DNA of 49,938 bases from Clostridia bacterium (GCA_017435865.1 JAFSEF010000054.1:1-49938); one strand, 5' to 3'; shown: positions 8,737-16,958, counted from the first letter of the stretch. A program made the numbers and translations. Notes: a model not told the origin generated them from the sequence alone.

Positions 8737-9144
8737 TTATTTTTCCGCATAGACGTCTGCCATATCAATAAAGGTTACACCCTCTTCAATTTCTATATGC
8801 AACGTACCGTTTCTGTCCTTGTGAGAATCAATGAAAATGCAGGTCAAAAATACGGTAAAGATCAAAACAACGGAAACGATCGCCGCAAACAACATTTTGC
8901 GTATGCTGATCGCTTTTTTTATATTCTGCGGTTCGGTGTCGGCAACGTAGGCTTTTGCAATTTCTTCGGGCGTGCCGAAACGCTCGTATATCACATCCAT
9001 TGAAGTCACGTCGTTGTTTTCCGTAAATTCAAAAACGGCTTCGCGGATGTCTGCCAATACCGTCTTTTTATTCTTTTTCAAACAAAAAAGGTGCGTGCCG
9101 ACTTCGGATATATATTTTTCAATATCCTTTTTGATTTCTGTCAT
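8737..9144 (-). CDS. HAAS-domain membrane protein, paralogue 2
   Basis: 135 residues: MTEIKKDIEKYISEVGTHLFC, FGTPEEIAKAYVADTEP, IKKAISIRKM, the helix LFAAIVSVVLIFTVFLTCIFI, then D-S-H and an acidic tail (LHIEIEEGVTFIDMADVYAEK). The ribosome site is GGGAGGC, 9-10 nt before ATG, in the duplicated spacer shared with paralogue 4. Confidence 0.73.
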   Translation of the reverse strand: MTEIKKDIEKYISEVGTHLFCLKKNKKTVLADIREAVFEFTENNDVTSMDVIYERFGTPEEIAKAYVADTEPQNIKKAISIRKMLFAAIVSVVLIFTVFLTCIFIDSHKDRNGTLHIEIEEGVTFIDMADVYAEK

Positions 9145-9206
9145 TTATGTTTTGCCTCCCTGTCAGGTATCAGTGTGGATTCCGCTGAAATTGTGTAAAA
9201 TCTTTC

Positions 9207-9602
9207 TTAATCTGATATTTGCGGCAGTGTGGTTATTACCTCAATAGGTGTATCGGTAAAATATGCTGCGTTTGCATTATGACTGTCTACAATTGCGATT
9301 ATAAATGTGATTGCCAACATAGCAAGTACGATAGCAACAGCCGCAACCAACAGTTTTCTGATGTTAATTGCTTTTTTTATATTTTGCGGTTCTGCATCGG
9401 CAATATATGCCTTTGCAATTTCTTCGGGCGTGCCGAAGTGTGCATATATTTCATTTATATCTGTAATTCTTTTATTTTCAGCATAAGTCAGGACTTCATT
9501 TTTGATGTCTGCTAATATTTGCTTTTTCTGTTTACGTGAGCAGAAGAGGTTATTGCCTACATCGGAAATATATGTTTTTATTTCTTTTTCCGTTAAAATC
9601 AT
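9207..9602 (-). CDS. HAAS-domain membrane protein, paralogue 1, coupled to padR
   Basis: 131 residues. The start overlaps the padR stop by 4 nt (ATGA), so the two are translationally coupled, the usual PadR-HAAS arrangement. The core (MILTEKEIKTYISDVGNNLFC, FGTPEEIAKAYIADAEP, IKKAINIRKL) is followed by a helix (LVAAVAIVLAMLAITFIIAIV), D-S-H and a short tail ending IEVITTLPQISD. It is likely the ancestral partner from which the other seven copies arose by tandem duplication; that order of events is an inference. Confidence 0.76.
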   Translation of the reverse strand: MILTEKEIKTYISDVGNNLFCSRKQKKQILADIKNEVLTYAENKRITDINEIYAHFGTPEEIAKAYIADAEPQNIKKAINIRKLLVAAVAIVLAMLAITFIIAIVDSHNANAAYFTDTPIEVITTLPQISD

Positions 9603-9943
9603 TCTTTACCCTCGTCTCTGTCAAGTATCATTGCAATTCCGGTTGCAATTTCGTCATAGTCCTGTTTCATTTGCGCAAGATACTCTCTGCCTGCATCTTC
9701 AAGATGATAGTATTTTCTTGTTCTTCGCTTGCCCACAAGCTTTGAATATGTAGAAAGATAGCCTGTGTCAACCAATTTATATAATATAAGGTAAAGCGTG
9801 CCTTCAAGCATCGTGAATCTGCCGCCGCTTTTTTCGTCCATTAACTGCGTGATCTGATAGCCGTACAGATCTTCTTTGCTCAGAAGATGCAGTGCAAGGA
9901 GTTCTGCACAGCCTCTTTTAAAATTTTCCCGATTTTGACTCAA
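9599..9943 (-). CDS. PadR-family transcriptional regulator
   Basis: 114 residues with the PadR winged-helix pattern: GCAELLALHLLSKEDLYGYQI, then FTMLEGTLYLILYKLVDTGYL and the wing KRRTRKYYHLEDAGREYL. PadR proteins bind DNA as dimers and commonly repress their own operon. The start is TTG 9943, preceded by GGGGTG at 7 nt; no ATG fits. It is the first gene of the operon with eight HAAS-domain membrane proteins, the first overlapping it by 4 nt, so the membrane proteins probably convey a signal to it or share its regulation. Confidence 0.85.
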   Translation of the reverse strand: MSQNRENFKRGCAELLALHLLSKEDLYGYQITQLMDEKSGGRFTMLEGTLYLILYKLVDTGYLSTYSKLVGKRRTRKYYHLEDAGREYLAQMKQDYDEIATGIAMILDRDEGKE

Positions 9944-9983
9944 AAAATATCACCCCATATACAAGTGTTCTTTATGTGGGAAA

Positions 9984-10012
9984 ATTATAGCATATTTTAT
10001 AAAATAAGTAAA
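9984..10012 (-). promoter_or_regulatory. Promoter of the padR-HAAS operon
   Basis: Minus strand: TTTACT (10007-10012), 17-nt spacer, TATAAT (9984-9989) with extended -10 TGC. A weak -35 with a strong extended -10 suits a regulated promoter. Confidence 0.6.
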
Positions 10013-10046
10013 TAAAAGAAAGTATTTTTCCTATGATCTGAGAAGT

Positions 10047-10092
10047 GCAAATCTACTATAGCATAAATAATATTGTTTGTAAATAGATTTGC
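10047..10092. repeat. Inverted repeat GCAAATCTA / TAGATTTGC in the divergent region
   Basis: Nine-bp arms at 10047-10055 and 10084-10092 flank an AT-rich loop between the padR promoter and the promoter at 10106. It may be an operator or a cruciform site; function not shown. Confidence 0.4.
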
Positions 10093-10105
10093 TGTAAATA
10101 TATAC

Positions 10106-10134
10106 TTGACAAAATACATTGAATATGTTATTGT
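10106..10134 (+). promoter_or_regulatory. Promoter of the secreted-protein gene, with an ACAT-N5-ATGT palindrome in the spacer
   Basis: TTGACA (10106-10111), 17-nt spacer, TATTGT (10129-10134). The spacer contains ACATTGAATATGT (10116-10128), an ATGT/ACAT-type dyad of the kind bound by PadR proteins; control by the adjacent PadR is speculative. Confidence 0.65.
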
Positions 10135-10169
10135 AAGTTTATAATCCCACAAAGAAAGAGGTGAGTCCG

Positions 10170-10214
10170 ATGGTTTATTCGTCAAAAAACGCAAAAACCA
10201 ACCAGAAAATATGA
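10170..10214 (+). CDS. Possible 14-codon leader peptide
   Basis: ATG 10170 follows a good ribosome site (AGAGGTG, 10157-10163) and encodes MVYSSKNAKTNQKI before a TGA at 10212-10214. It sits between the promoter at 10106 and the true start of the secreted protein at 10247. It could tune translation of the downstream gene or be fortuitous; no stop-controlled hairpin is seen. Confidence 0.3.
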   Translation: MVYSSKNAKTNQKI

Positions 10215-10246
10215 AAATATCAAAACAAGACAAAGGAGATATCACT

Positions 10247-12475
10247 ATGCGAAAAATCAATAAATCATTGGCTGTTCTTCTTTCCGTTCTCATGCTGGCA
10301 AGTTTTTTGCCGATCTTCGCTTCGGCAGCAATAGCTTTGACACCTGCCAAATGCGTACTTCTTGAAGCCCCGAAACTTTCTTACAAAGGCGGCGAAGCAT
10401 CCTCCGATCTCGTAGTTCCCGGCGGCACGTCACACGCAGACCTCACGGTCGTTGGTGGCAGAGTCTCTTATGAAGGCACGGAAATTGAAGGAAAATTCTT
10501 GTTTCAGTCAAGTGTAACCGGCAGTCCTTCCACTGTAGCACTTTCGGTCGGTGAGATAACGGTGAGACTTTATTTCCATCCCACGGACACTGTAAATTTC
10601 AGCAGAGGTCAGTGGCGTTCCACGGATTCTGCTCCGTTGGAAGGCTGGCCTAAACTTACGGTTGACGGTCTCGATGCGACGATCGTCACGCCTCCCGCTG
10701 TCAGCAGCGATCTTCTTGCAGGCTATAAACTCAACACGCTTACTCTTTCCGGTGGTCTTGTAAAAGATGCCGAGGGCAATGATGTTACATCGTTGGGTAA
10801 ATGGACTTTTGTCAACGCTACAACAATTCCCACGGAAAGCGGTCCGCAGGAGATTCAGTGGAAAGCAACCGGCTATGACGTACTCAAAACAACGGTAAAC
10901 GTCAATGTCACAACGATAAAAACAACGCTTGTTGAAAATCCCGTTCCCTCTATGACCAGAACGAGTGCATTTCTGTTTGATTCACCCGATGACATCTTTA
11001 TAAAAGCCGGATCGGGTAAGGTTATCGATGCAGACGGCAATGATATTACGGCAATCGGTACATGGACAGCAGTTGCAAACATGACCGACACGGTCATCAT
11101 GAAGGATACCGAAGTGGACGTCGTGTGGTCGTGCAAAGGTTACGAGGACGCATACGGCAAGATGACGGTTTTGGTCGGCACGCAATACAGCTCCAACCTG
11201 AAGATTACAAAATTTCCCGAATTCAAAATAACATCAGATTTAGGCTTTATCTACATACCCAACAAAACTGTTGCAGATTATGCATCTATTACGTCCGGTG
11301 AAATGGTTGATGAAAACGGCAACATCGTTGAGGGTACATGGGGATATTATGTAAACGGACATCCGACAGACTCGTTGCCTGAAAATATTTCTGTCGGTCC
11401 GACAACATACCTCTTGATATCTACATTTGTTCCCAATGATACAACCTTACCTAAGATTACACATCTTATTAAAAGCCAATCCTTTACCGTCAGCAAAGCT
11501 GAATTTGAACTGAGCGAAGACTTTGAGATCGTTCTGAATTACGGAGCATATTTCGACCAAAATCTTGATTCCGACAAAGAACTGCGATTCAGCACGATCG
11601 GAACCGTTCCCGAGGATGCAGGTATTAAAAATGTTTTCTGGTCAAGAACCGTTTTCGATCCCCAGACGGCTGACTACGGAACGGTTACATACGTTACTGC
11701 AAAAATAACCCCCGCGAGCGGCTACTACAAAGAAAAGGAAGTCAGCATTCCCGTCAGAATTCAGAATTTCATTCACGACAATGCATACCTGTGGTACATT
11801 GATCAATCCAATCTTTCTTTTACAAGCACCCCGACCGAAATGTACGACGGTATAAGAAAATATAAAATCAACTTCCCGAATAAAAGACTGAAGGGCACTG
11901 TTGACCTGATCGTAAACGATGAAGTGGTCGTTTCTGTATCTCCCGATGAAAACGGTCGGTTCTATGCGGAAGGGCAGTGGTTGGCTCCTGCAAGCGGTGA
12001 CTATTCCTATAAATTCGAATACAAACCCACCGATGAAGACACCGCCACGGTAATGAATCCCACAGTTGAAGGCACTTTCAACATGGATATCCGTCCTTAT
12101 CACACAATGACCGTCATTGTGGGCGAACAGACGTTTACCTATACCGAAAGAGTCGGCGAGATCATTTACGTTGATTGGGACAAAACAACAGGCCTCACTG
12201 CAGATGATTTCCGTTCCTGGGTATTCACTGATGCAGAAGGCAATGCATACACACCCGTCGCCGTTAAAGAAGGCACCGATCTCACGCAGACGGCGAATAT
12301 CCATATCAAAATGGGCGACTGTGACTTCACCGCCACTATGAAAGACACGTCGATCATCGGCGGAGATTCGGTCGAAAGTATCTTTGATAAGATCTGCTCT
12401 TTCTTCCGGATGATCATTGATTGGTTTACCGGTATTTTCAATCAGATCAAAGAATTATTTGCAGAAAAAGTATAA
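10247..12475 (+). CDS. Large secreted protein with repeated Ig-like domains and a C-terminal amphipathic helix
   Basis: 742 residues from ATG 10247 (AAGGAG 7 nt upstream), giving a classic signal peptide (KINKSLAVLLSVLMLASFLP, then FASA). The body is a series of beta-rich, Ig-like segments of about 100 residues with recurring phrases such as DAEGNDVTSLGKWTFV, DADGNDITAIGTWTAV and DENGNIVEGTWGYYV, suggesting three or more related repeats. The last 30 residues (VESIFDKICSFFRMIIDWF and on) form an amphipathic, aromatic-rich helix and no sortase motif is seen, so attachment could be by this helix. No catalytic signature is recognised; adhesion or a structural surface role is a guess. It stands alone between its own promoter and terminator. 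Confidence 0.75.
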   Translation: MRKINKSLAVLLSVLMLASFLPIFASAAIALTPAKCVLLEAPKLSYKGGEASSDLVVPGGTSHADLTVVGGRVSYEGTEIEGKFLFQSSVTGSPSTVALSVGEITVRLYFHPTDTVNFSRGQWRSTDSAPLEGWPKLTVDGLDATIVTPPAVSSDLLAGYKLNTLTLSGGLVKDAEGNDVTSLGKWTFVNATTIPTESGPQEIQWKATGYDVLKTTVNVNVTTIKTTLVENPVPSMTRTSAFLFDSPDDIFIKAGSGKVIDADGNDITAIGTWTAVANMTDTVIMKDTEVDVVWSCKGYEDAYGKMTVLVGTQYSSNLKITKFPEFKITSDLGFIYIPNKTVADYASITSGEMVDENGNIVEGTWGYYVNGHPTDSLPENISVGPTTYLLISTFVPNDTTLPKITHLIKSQSFTVSKAEFELSEDFEIVLNYGAYFDQNLDSDKELRFSTIGTVPEDAGIKNVFWSRTVFDPQTADYGTVTYVTAKITPASGYYKEKEVSIPVRIQNFIHDNAYLWYIDQSNLSFTSTPTEMYDGIRKYKINFPNKRLKGTVDLIVNDEVVVSVSPDENGRFYAEGQWLAPASGDYSYKFEYKPTDEDTATVMNPTVEGTFNMDIRPYHTMTVIVGEQTFTYTERVGEIIYVDWDKTTGLTADDFRSWVFTDAEGNAYTPVAVKEGTDLTQTANIHIKMGDCDFTATMKDTSIIGGDSVESIFDKICSFFRMIIDWFTGIFNQIKELFAEKV

Positions 12476-12487
12476 CAACATTACATG

Positions 12488-12518
12488 CGAACGACCTGTC
12501 GAAATGACAGGTCGTTCG
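12488..12518. terminator. Bidirectional terminator between the secreted protein and the catabolic operon
   Basis: A perfect 13-bp stem CGAACGACCTGTC (12488-12500) / GACAGGTCGTTCG (12506-12518) with a 5-nt loop, followed by a T-rich run. It lies between two converging units. Confidence 0.85.
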
Positions 12519-12535
12519 TGTTTGTTTGTATTCTT

Positions 12536-13624
12536 TTATTTGATGATATTGACCGAGCCGTGGAAGGCGGGCAGTGCGTGCGGACGGACGAGTTCACCGC
12601 CGGATTCGTAGGAATCAATGGCTGCGAAGATGTATTCCATCGTGGCAAGAGCATCTCTGCCGCTGGCTCTCAGGTGTTCTTTGTCGACCTTGTTGGTAAC
12701 GTCTTCGAGGAACGCATGAATGCGGATGGGGAAGGTTGCGCCGAAGTCCGTAACACCCGTGTTGGTGATGACAGGTTCTTTGTCTTTCTGCCATACGGTC
12801 AGCTTTTCCACGCAGTTTTCAATGCAGAAAGTGCCCTTTGTGCCGGCAAGCTCATAGCTCCACCAGCCGCCGAGACCGAAGTGTGCGTCACCGCGCTGTG
12901 AAAGCAGATAACCCACACAGCCGTTCTGGAACTGCATGTGGATGCTCTGAATGGAGAGCATCATGTCGCCGCCCTGTCTTCTTGCACCGGGCTTATCCAT
13001 GAATGCCTGAATGTATTTCACATCACCGCTGAAATGACGCATGACCGAGAACGGATGGGTCAGGAATGCCTTTGCATGGGAATAGGGATACTGCCAACGG
13101 GAGGTCGGATCAATGTTGGGAACATCCACGGTGCTGCCGTTAAAGCCGACCTTGGTCAGTGCATACACCTGCTCACCGATCTGACCGTCTGCAATCAGCT
13201 TGTCAGCCATGAACGCAGGTTCGGAGAAATAGTGGTTGAGGTTGCAGCCGAGATACAGATCCTGCTGACAGGCGAAACGCACCATTTCACGTGCTTCTTC
13301 AATGTCGTTGGAGATGGGCTTTTCGGTTAAAACGTGCTTGCCTGCTGCAAGGGCTTCCATAACGGGAACATAGTGCCACGAGCCGTTTTCAATACCCGAT
13401 GTGGTAACATCCACGATGTCGAGTTCGGGATGTGCATTGAGCATTTCCTTGACGGTGTAAAACTTTTCAACACCGAATTTTTCAGCCGCTTCGTCGGCTC
13501 TTTCTTTTCTGAGATCGCAAACGCAGACAAGCTCTGCAAGTTCGTCTGCCTTATAAGCATTGCAATGCGTATGACCGATGCCGCCCATACCGACGACGCC
13601 GACCTTCAAAGGAGAATTAGCCAT
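12536..13624 (-). CDS. Gfo/Idh/MocA-family oxidoreductase A
   Basis: 362 residues from ATG 13624 (AAAGGA 8 nt upstream). The N-terminal Rossmann fold has GVVGMGGIGHTHCNAY, an acidic residue after the second strand (VCDLRKERADE), and the conserved EKP motif (LTEKPISNDIEEA) with the catalytic lysine. The C-terminal half has the family's beta-sheet substrate domain (HPFSVMRHFSGDVKY, containing a likely active-site His). Such enzymes oxidise or isomerise sugars and inositols with NAD(P). It is the last gene of a four-gene operon, after a second paralogue, so the two may oxidise and re-reduce one substrate. The substrate is unknown. Confidence 0.86.
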   Translation of the reverse strand: MANSPLKVGVVGMGGIGHTHCNAYKADELAELVCVCDLRKERADEAAEKFGVEKFYTVKEMLNAHPELDIVDVTTSGIENGSWHYVPVMEALAAGKHVLTEKPISNDIEEAREMVRFACQQDLYLGCNLNHYFSEPAFMADKLIADGQIGEQVYALTKVGFNGSTVDVPNIDPTSRWQYPYSHAKAFLTHPFSVMRHFSGDVKYIQAFMDKPGARRQGGDMMLSIQSIHMQFQNGCVGYLLSQRGDAHFGLGGWWSYELAGTKGTFCIENCVEKLTVWQKDKEPVITNTGVTDFGATFPIRIHAFLEDVTNKVDKEHLRASGRDALATMEYIFAAIDSYESGGELVRPHALPAFHGSVNIIK

Positions 13625-13651
13625 AATCAATTTCCTTTCTGATATTATAAA

Positions 13652-14662
13652 TTATTCGGTAATGTCTTTAACCTGAATGACTGCACCGTTGTTTTCAATC
13701 GAACGGATTGCGGCATGAATGACACGCGATGCTTCCAGACCTTCTTTGCCGCTGCCGTCGATTTCTTCGGGCTTGCAGCCTGCATCGACCTGACGGACAA
13801 AGGAATGGATTCTGTCCTTGAATGTGTCATAGAACCCTTGGAAACCGTCAAACACGGGATTTGTGTACACTTCTTTTAAGTACGTTTCAGCAGGGTAGAG
13901 CACTGCTTCTCTCCACATATCCTCAAACACGAATCTGCCGTCCGTGCCTGCCACCTCACAGCGTTCCATCGGATGTCCTCTGCGGATATCATAGGAGCTG
14001 GTCAGATGTCCGACCGCACCGTTTTCAAAGCGCATATTGGTGCTCTGTGTGGAGTAAATATCTCTGCCGCTTGCCTTCATTGCAAAGCAGGAAACCTCTT
14101 TGACAGGACCGCAGAAGTATTGCATGATGTTGACCGAATGGGGATTGAGTGCTTTTAAGTGATAATACACCGAATCCAACGGCATGAATTTGCCGATCCA
14201 AAGTGCCATGTTGCAGAACAGCAATTCGCCGATTCTGCCGTCTTCCTGCCACTTCTTTGCCTGTCTTGCGGCAGGTGTGAAGCGGTGGTTCATGTCAATG
14301 CCGTAGCAAAGTCCTTTTGCAGCTGCGGTGTCCACCATTTCCTGTGCAAGCTTGATGCTGTTGGAAATGGGTTTTTCACCAAGCACATGGCAGCCGTGTT
14401 CAAACGCTTGCATGGTGGGTTCATAGTGATCGCTTGAATACTCATAACCGCCTGTTGTGACCGAGCAGATATCGGGTTTGAGTTCACGGAGCATTTCTTC
14501 CGCACTCAAAAAGTAGGGAACACCGTACTTTTCACCTGCGGCTTTGGCTCGTTCGGGAATTTTGTCGCACACACCGACAAGCTGTGCGAGATCGGTTTGT
14601 GTATAAGCCGTGGCATGGTTGTTACCGATGGGGCCCATGCCGATAACACAAGTTCTTTGCAT
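13652..14662 (-). CDS. Gfo/Idh/MocA-family oxidoreductase B
   Basis: 336 residues: TCVIGMGPIGNNHATAY Rossmann motif, VCDKIPERA, GEKPISNSIKLAQEM with the conserved Lys, and NPHSVNIMQYFCGPVKEV in the substrate domain. It is related to but clearly distinct from oxidoreductase A downstream (27-nt gap). It follows the sulfatase-superfamily gene by 12 nt. The pair of dehydrogenases with an isomerase suggests remodelling of an unusual or sulfated/phosphorylated sugar after hydrolysis. Substrate unknown. Confidence 0.86.
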   Translation of the reverse strand: MQRTCVIGMGPIGNNHATAYTQTDLAQLVGVCDKIPERAKAAGEKYGVPYFLSAEEMLRELKPDICSVTTGGYEYSSDHYEPTMQAFEHGCHVLGEKPISNSIKLAQEMVDTAAAKGLCYGIDMNHRFTPAARQAKKWQEDGRIGELLFCNMALWIGKFMPLDSVYYHLKALNPHSVNIMQYFCGPVKEVSCFAMKASGRDIYSTQSTNMRFENGAVGHLTSSYDIRRGHPMERCEVAGTDGRFVFEDMWREAVLYPAETYLKEVYTNPVFDGFQGFYDTFKDRIHSFVRQVDAGCKPEEIDGSGKEGLEASRVIHAAIRSIENNGAVIQVKDITE

Positions 14663-14674
14663 TTTTCTGACCTC

Positions 14675-16048
14675 TTATTCTGTTACACCCATGGCTTCGA
14701 GTTTGTCCTGCAGCTTCTGTGCAGCTTCGGGGTCACCGATGTGCAATGTGTTGTAAGCTTCGTCACTTGATTCAAAGGGTCTGCCGAAGCCGTTCCAGTT
14801 AAGGTTTGTGTACATGGGGTTGGTGTGACCGACTTCTTTTTCACGCTTTGCAATGTGTGCCATCATGCGATCATGCAGGAATTTGACCACTTCGGGATTT
14901 TCCTCTGCCACATTGTGCAATTCACCCGGGTCGTCAATGAGGTTGTAAAGTTCAACGGGAGGCAGGTAATGGAAGTCGGGTTCGAGTGCTTCAATAAGCT
15001 TCCATTCGGGGGTTCTCCAACCGTGCTTACGCATCCATGTGGCTTCCGTGATGTAGAATTCAGGCTGCTGCTTGATGCCTTCCGTGAAGACCTTGGTCAT
15101 ATCTCTGCCGTCAAACTTCACACCGCAGTCTTCAATGCCTGCAACGGCAAGAAGGGTGGGACCAATGTCCTTGGTCTGGGTGATATCGGGAACTCTGCCG
15201 ACATAGGGGAACTTGGGATAACGGAAGCAGAACGGAACGTTCAGGCAGTTATCGTAAATGGAATGATGATCAAAATAGCAATGATGATCTGTGAGCGTTT
15301 CGCCGTGGTCGGAAGTGAACACAACGATGGTATCTTCAGAAAGACCCAGTGTTTCAAGTCTGACAAGAACACGGTTGATACAGCTGTCCATGTAAGCGAC
15401 GGAGCCGTCATACTGGGCTACAATGTATTCGGCATCGGTGCAGCCTTCGGGGAACCAGGACAGGAAATAGTCACGGAAGGGTTTAAAGGAATAACACTCA
15501 CGAAGAGAAGTGTTCTTGGGATCAAATTCGTCGTTTTCATAGAACATTCTGTCGAACGGCTTGGGTGCGTAGTAAGGGGAATGCGGGTCCATGTGACGCA
15601 TGAACAGAAGCCACGGTTGATCTTGTTCGGCCAGTCTGTCAAGCTCGGGCAGAATGACATCGTTGATCTTGTCTGCCTTTTCGGGGTTCCAGTCGGGATA
15701 AGTCAGATAATTGTCAAAGCCTCTGCCGGAATGTCCGCCGATGTATGTAGAGGTATAACCGTACTTTTTAAGAATTTCGGGAAGTGTGGTCACGGCATCG
15801 GTCAGCGGACCTTCGTGACGCAGTGCCACGCAGTCAGTGCTGAAGCAGTCGCAGCCGGTGAGCATGGAAGCATAACCCGGGGTGGTGGGGATGGACGGAC
15901 TGTACATGTTTTCAAACACAACGCCGTCTTCTTCAATGAATCTGTCAATATGGGGTGTTGTCAAACGGTCATAGCCGTACAGACTCATGTGGTCACTTCT
16001 GAGTGAGTCAATGCCGAAGAATAAAATATTCGGGTATTTCTTTGCCAT
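14675..16048 (-). CDS. Sulfatase-superfamily hydrolase lacking the formylglycine cysteine
   Basis: 457 residues of the alkaline-phosphatase/sulfatase fold. The N-terminal metal site is clear (NILFFGIDSLRSDHMSLYGY), as are MDPHSPYYAP, FTSDHGETLTDHH and NVPFCFRYP. In normal sulfatases the segment before LLTG reads C/S-x-P-x-R, with Cys or Ser matured to formylglycine. Here it reads T55-T-P-G-Y before ASMLTG, so Thr55 occupies the nucleophile position and the Arg is Tyr. That is more like Thr-nucleophile phosphodiesterases or phosphotransferases of this superfamily. No signal peptide is seen, so it is cytoplasmic. It is second in the operon; whether it hydrolyses sulfate or phosphate esters is open. 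Confidence 0.82.
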   Translation of the reverse strand: MAKKYPNILFFGIDSLRSDHMSLYGYDRLTTPHIDRFIEEDGVVFENMYSPSIPTTPGYASMLTGCDCFSTDCVALRHEGPLTDAVTTLPEILKKYGYTSTYIGGHSGRGFDNYLTYPDWNPEKADKINDVILPELDRLAEQDQPWLLFMRHMDPHSPYYAPKPFDRMFYENDEFDPKNTSLRECYSFKPFRDYFLSWFPEGCTDAEYIVAQYDGSVAYMDSCINRVLVRLETLGLSEDTIVVFTSDHGETLTDHHCYFDHHSIYDNCLNVPFCFRYPKFPYVGRVPDITQTKDIGPTLLAVAGIEDCGVKFDGRDMTKVFTEGIKQQPEFYITEATWMRKHGWRTPEWKLIEALEPDFHYLPPVELYNLIDDPGELHNVAEENPEVVKFLHDRMMAHIAKREKEVGHTNPMYTNLNWNGFGRPFESSDEAYNTLHIGDPEAAQKLQDKLEAMGVTE

Positions 16049-16071
16049 TATTTTTTCTCCTTATCTCGTAT

Positions 16072-16869
16072 TTATCTTGCACCTAATTTTTTAAGACAAG
16101 CATTCATGTAACCGTAGCTTTCTGCGGCAATTGCCGTCGCATTTGCCATGGTCTGTTCGCCGCCAATGACTTCCAGACAAACCGGACCGTCATATTTTGC
16201 ATCCACCATTGCGGTGAAGTAACCGTAAAGATCAATGTCACCTCTGCCGCAGGCCTGCAGCATGGGTTCTCCGGGGGACGGACCCTCACCCTTGCAGTCG
16301 CGGATGTGAATATGCTTCATGGCATGAATGACTTTCGGCAGTTCGAGTGCGGGATTTTCGCCTGCTCTGTGAATGTGGCTGGGGTCCATGTCAACACCGA
16401 ATCCCTCAAGACCGATTTCTTCGACCATGCGAAGTGTTGTTGCCGTGTCATGTACAGCTGCACCGACATGGGCCTTTACACACAAAGAAACACCGAAGCT
16501 CTTTGCATCTGCTGCGGAAACAGCAATGGCTTCCATTGCTTCCTTGAAGGATTCTTCGTCGCCCGAGCTGCCGCCCGAACCGATGTTTGCAACGGGAATA
16601 CCGAGTTCTGCACAGGCTTCAAAAGCGGTCAGAAGCCGATTTCTGTCTCGCGAGGCAACTTCCGTGGACAGGAAGGGAAGATTGTAATATTCCGAAATGC
16701 TCAGCAGCTCGCTTTTGCGCATTTTCCATTCGCTGAGTTTCAGATGTTCACACATTCCTTCAATGGCGGAAATCTCAACACCGTCGTAACCGCAACGGCT
16801 GATCATTTCAGCGGCTTCACGGAATGTGAATGCTTTAAAAAGAACACTGTTTACACCGAGTTTAATCAA
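16072..16869 (-). CDS. Sugar phosphate isomerase/epimerase (AP-endonuclease 2-like TIM barrel)
   Basis: 265 residues. Typical family features are the N-terminal IKLGVNSVLFKAFTFREAAEMI, GYDGVEISAI, and the metal ligands around VDMDPSHIHRAG, HIHIRDCKG and VCLEVIGGE. It begins at TTG 16869, with AAAGGAAAG upstream; no ATG fits the conserved start. It is the first gene of the operon leading to the sulfatase-like hydrolase (23-nt gap) and two oxidoreductases. Enzymes of this family act on ketoses, inosose and related compounds; the substrate is unknown. Confidence 0.83.
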   Translation of the reverse strand: MIKLGVNSVLFKAFTFREAAEMISRCGYDGVEISAIEGMCEHLKLSEWKMRKSELLSISEYYNLPFLSTEVASRDRNRLLTAFEACAELGIPVANIGSGGSSGDEESFKEAMEAIAVSAADAKSFGVSLCVKAHVGAAVHDTATTLRMVEEIGLEGFGVDMDPSHIHRAGENPALELPKVIHAMKHIHIRDCKGEGPSPGEPMLQACGRGDIDLYGYFTAMVDAKYDGPVCLEVIGGEQTMANATAIAAESYGYMNACLKKLGAR

Positions 16870-16903
16870 AATGTATCACTTTCCTTTCGGTATTGGTGTT
16901 AAT

Positions 16904-16926
16904 TTTGTATGCTATGCACATACAAA
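16904..16926. promoter_or_regulatory. Palindromic operator at the start site of the isomerase operon
   Basis: TTTGTATG (16904-16911), 7-nt centre, CATACAAA (16919-16926). It covers the expected transcription start just downstream of the -10 box, the position of a repressor site. No regulator gene lies next to it. Confidence 0.6.
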
Positions 16927-16929
16927 TTC

Positions 16930-16958
16930 ACTTTAATGCAATTCACTTAAAATGTCAA
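16930..16958 (-). promoter_or_regulatory. Promoter of the isomerase-hydrolase-oxidoreductase operon
   Basis: Minus strand: TTGACA (16953-16958), 17-nt spacer, TAAAGT (16930-16935). The remaining 16960-17110 is AT-rich with no recognisable gene. Confidence 0.7.

Noticed and set aside
9997-10350. 117-codon ORF on the minus strand
   Set aside because: Spans the divergent promoter region and the signal peptide of the secreted protein; no ribosome site.
14825-16006. 393-codon open frame on the plus strand
   Set aside because: It is the antisense of the sulfatase-superfamily gene, has no ribosome site, and encodes no recognisable protein pattern.
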